Part shown: piece by piece, positions 63,090 through 64,000 of the stretch | How positions within the stretch are numbered: the stretch's first letter is position 1 | Layout: each line of letters opens with the position of its first letter | NCBI GenBank assembly: GCA_022843845.1 | Contig: JALHMW010000012.1 | Span: 1-64,000, forward strand | DNA: 64,000 bases | Reading direction: 5' to 3' | Source: Archangium sp. | Lineage (GTDB): Bacteria; Myxococcota; Myxococcia; Myxococcales; Myxococcaceae | Position numbers and translations under genes: made by a program | The notes under the pieces: generated by a model | The model's input: only the letters and a program-made list of their open reading frames with translations | Told to the model about the DNA's origin: nothing | Database searches by the model: none

Positions 63090-64000
63090 CGCCCGGGCCC
63101 GAGCAGAAACCGCAAGGCCACGGGCAGCCGCTGCGCCCAGAAGGTCTCGCTGTGCGTGCCGCCGTTCTGCACCACGTACATCAGCGTCGCGTCGTCGGCG
63201 TAGCCCCGGTCGCGCCACGCCTGCGCGAGCGCCGCGGTGTTGGTGACGTCATCCATCGAGGTGCCCGCGTTGCCGCTGTCGACGTAGACCTTGAGCGGCC
63301 GCAGCGGCGATGCACGCAGGCCCGCGACCGACCCCAGGATCCACCGGTTGTCCCACCACGTCGACGGCGACATCGCGCCGATGTTCCCGAACACGTCTGG
63401 CTTCTGAACGCCGGCGTAGACCGAGATGAGGCCGCCCAGCGACGAGCCGATCACCACCGTGCGCTCCCGTGCCGGCAGCGTGCGGTACTCGCGATCGACC
63501 GCGGGCTTCAGCTCTTCGACCAGAAAGCGCAGATAGTCGCCGCCCTTCCCGCCTCCGTACTGCGTGGTGTTGGTCGGCGTGTACTCGTCGATACGCGCGG
63601 CGCCTCCGTTCTCAGGGGCAATCACGATCGCCTCGGCGATGAAGCCGTCGTTCGCGGTGCGGTTCATCGTCTCGTCGACCTGCCATTCGTTGCCGCCGAA
63701 CGCGGTCGCGGGATCGAACAGGTTCTGCCCGTCGTGCATGTAGACGACCGGCGCGCGGAACGTCGTGTTCTCGAGGTACGTCGGCGGCAGGTACACCAGC
63801 ACGCCACGCGAGTTGTTCAGCACGGTGCTGCGGAAGGCCGGCCACCGCCTCGACACCTGGCCCGAGTCCGTGAAGAAGCGCGGGTAGACGTCGAGGGTCT
63901 GGCCTGGCTTCACGACGAAGTTGGGGCCCTTCGACCACTCCTGCTCGTCGAGGCGCGGCTTGAACTCGAGGTCCTGCGCCTGGGCGGGCATCGAGTACTC
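63086..64000 (-). CDS. Esterase-D-like alpha/beta hydrolase (continues past window end)
   Basis: The frame is open to the right edge, so the 5' end is probably outside. About 300 residues are visible, with PVVYMHDGQNLFDP, the nucleophile elbow VIGSSLGGLISVYAG and a His in QNGGTHSETFWAQRLP, the pattern of esterase/enterochelin-esterase-like hydrolases. An ATG at 63991 could be an internal Met, since MPAQAQD resembles the end of a signal peptide. It probably hydrolyses an ester in the periplasm or outside the cell. Confidence 0.82.
   Translation of the reverse strand, partial: EYSMPAQAQDLEFKPRLDEQEWSKGPNFVVKPGQTLDVYPRFFTDSGQVSRRWPAFRSTVLNNSRGVLVYLPPTYLENTTFRAPVVYMHDGQNLFDPATAFGGNEWQVDETMNRTANDGFIAEAIVIAPENGGAARIDEYTPTNTTQYGGGKGGDYLRFLVEELKPAVDREYRTLPARERTVVIGSSLGGLISVYAGVQKPDVFGNIGAMSPSTWWDNRWILGSVAGLRASPLRPLKVYVDSGNAGTSMDDVTNTAALAQAWRDRGYADDATLMYVVQNGGTHSETFWAQRLPVALRFLLGPGR

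Overview
The window is a high-GC, densely packed bacterial chromosome segment. I infer Myxococcota (order Myxococcales or a close relative). The grounds are the eukaryote-like Ser/Thr kinase with an HRDATPDN catalytic loop, many large lipoproteins rich in PDAG/VDAG motifs, FG-GAP and choice-of-anchor-D repeats, Gly/Ser/Ala linker tracts, and housekeeping genes scattered singly. I saw no rRNA, tRNA or CRISPR array.

Layout. 1-4.6 kb: the 3' part of a giant secreted repeat protein and a small lipoprotein. 4.6-13.4 kb: an accessory-looking stretch bounded by two CpaB/SAF-domain paralogues in the same orientation. It holds a nucleotidyltransferase module with its catalytic core deleted, a GNAT acetyltransferase, a frameshifted IS630-family element, a truncated gene, and an AT-richer pair (metalloprotease plus lipoprotein). 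The metalloprotease has a CTCGGTG heptanucleotide tract between a good promoter, Shine-Dalgarno and ATG and the coding frame. The second CpaB is translationally coupled to an ECF sigma factor. 13.5-22 kb: a LigB-type dioxygenase, an SDR, a HipBA toxin-antitoxin pair with an operator dyad, a protein phosphatase, an S9 peptidase, a second deleted nucleotidyltransferase module, and RNase Z.

21.9-31.2 kb: a Ser/Thr kinase, then a folate-type pabA-pabB-(unknown)-pabC-like-mmuM run with overlapping genes, and secA on the other strand. 31.4-46.5 kb: large secreted or lipoprotein genes (ASH/choice-of-anchor, FG-GAP, Cys-rich and beta-propeller types), interspersed with arylamine N-acetyltransferase, an intact nucleotidyltransferase module, an RlmM-like rRNA methyltransferase and an AraC-type regulator. 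46.5-64 kb: carB, an orphan LanB-like (lantibiotic dehydratase N-domain) protein, a cold-shock gene with terminator, a beta-propeller protein, a fatty-acid desaturase, a barstar-like protein, and the arginine run argC-argJB(fused)-argH-argF. After these come a LysR fragment facing a duplicated 90-bp operator-like region, map, and an esterase cut by the window end.

Points most worth following up: the candidate phase-variable metalloprotease switch (11.64-11.81 kb), the orphan LanB-like enzyme (49.8-52.4 kb), the ArgJ-ArgB fusion with altered catalytic residues (58.6-60.7 kb), a dispersed 25-bp-core tandem repeat found both in-frame inside a gene (25.8 kb) and between argC and argJ (60.7 kb), and three two-gene nucleotidyltransferase modules, two of which have lost the catalytic core.
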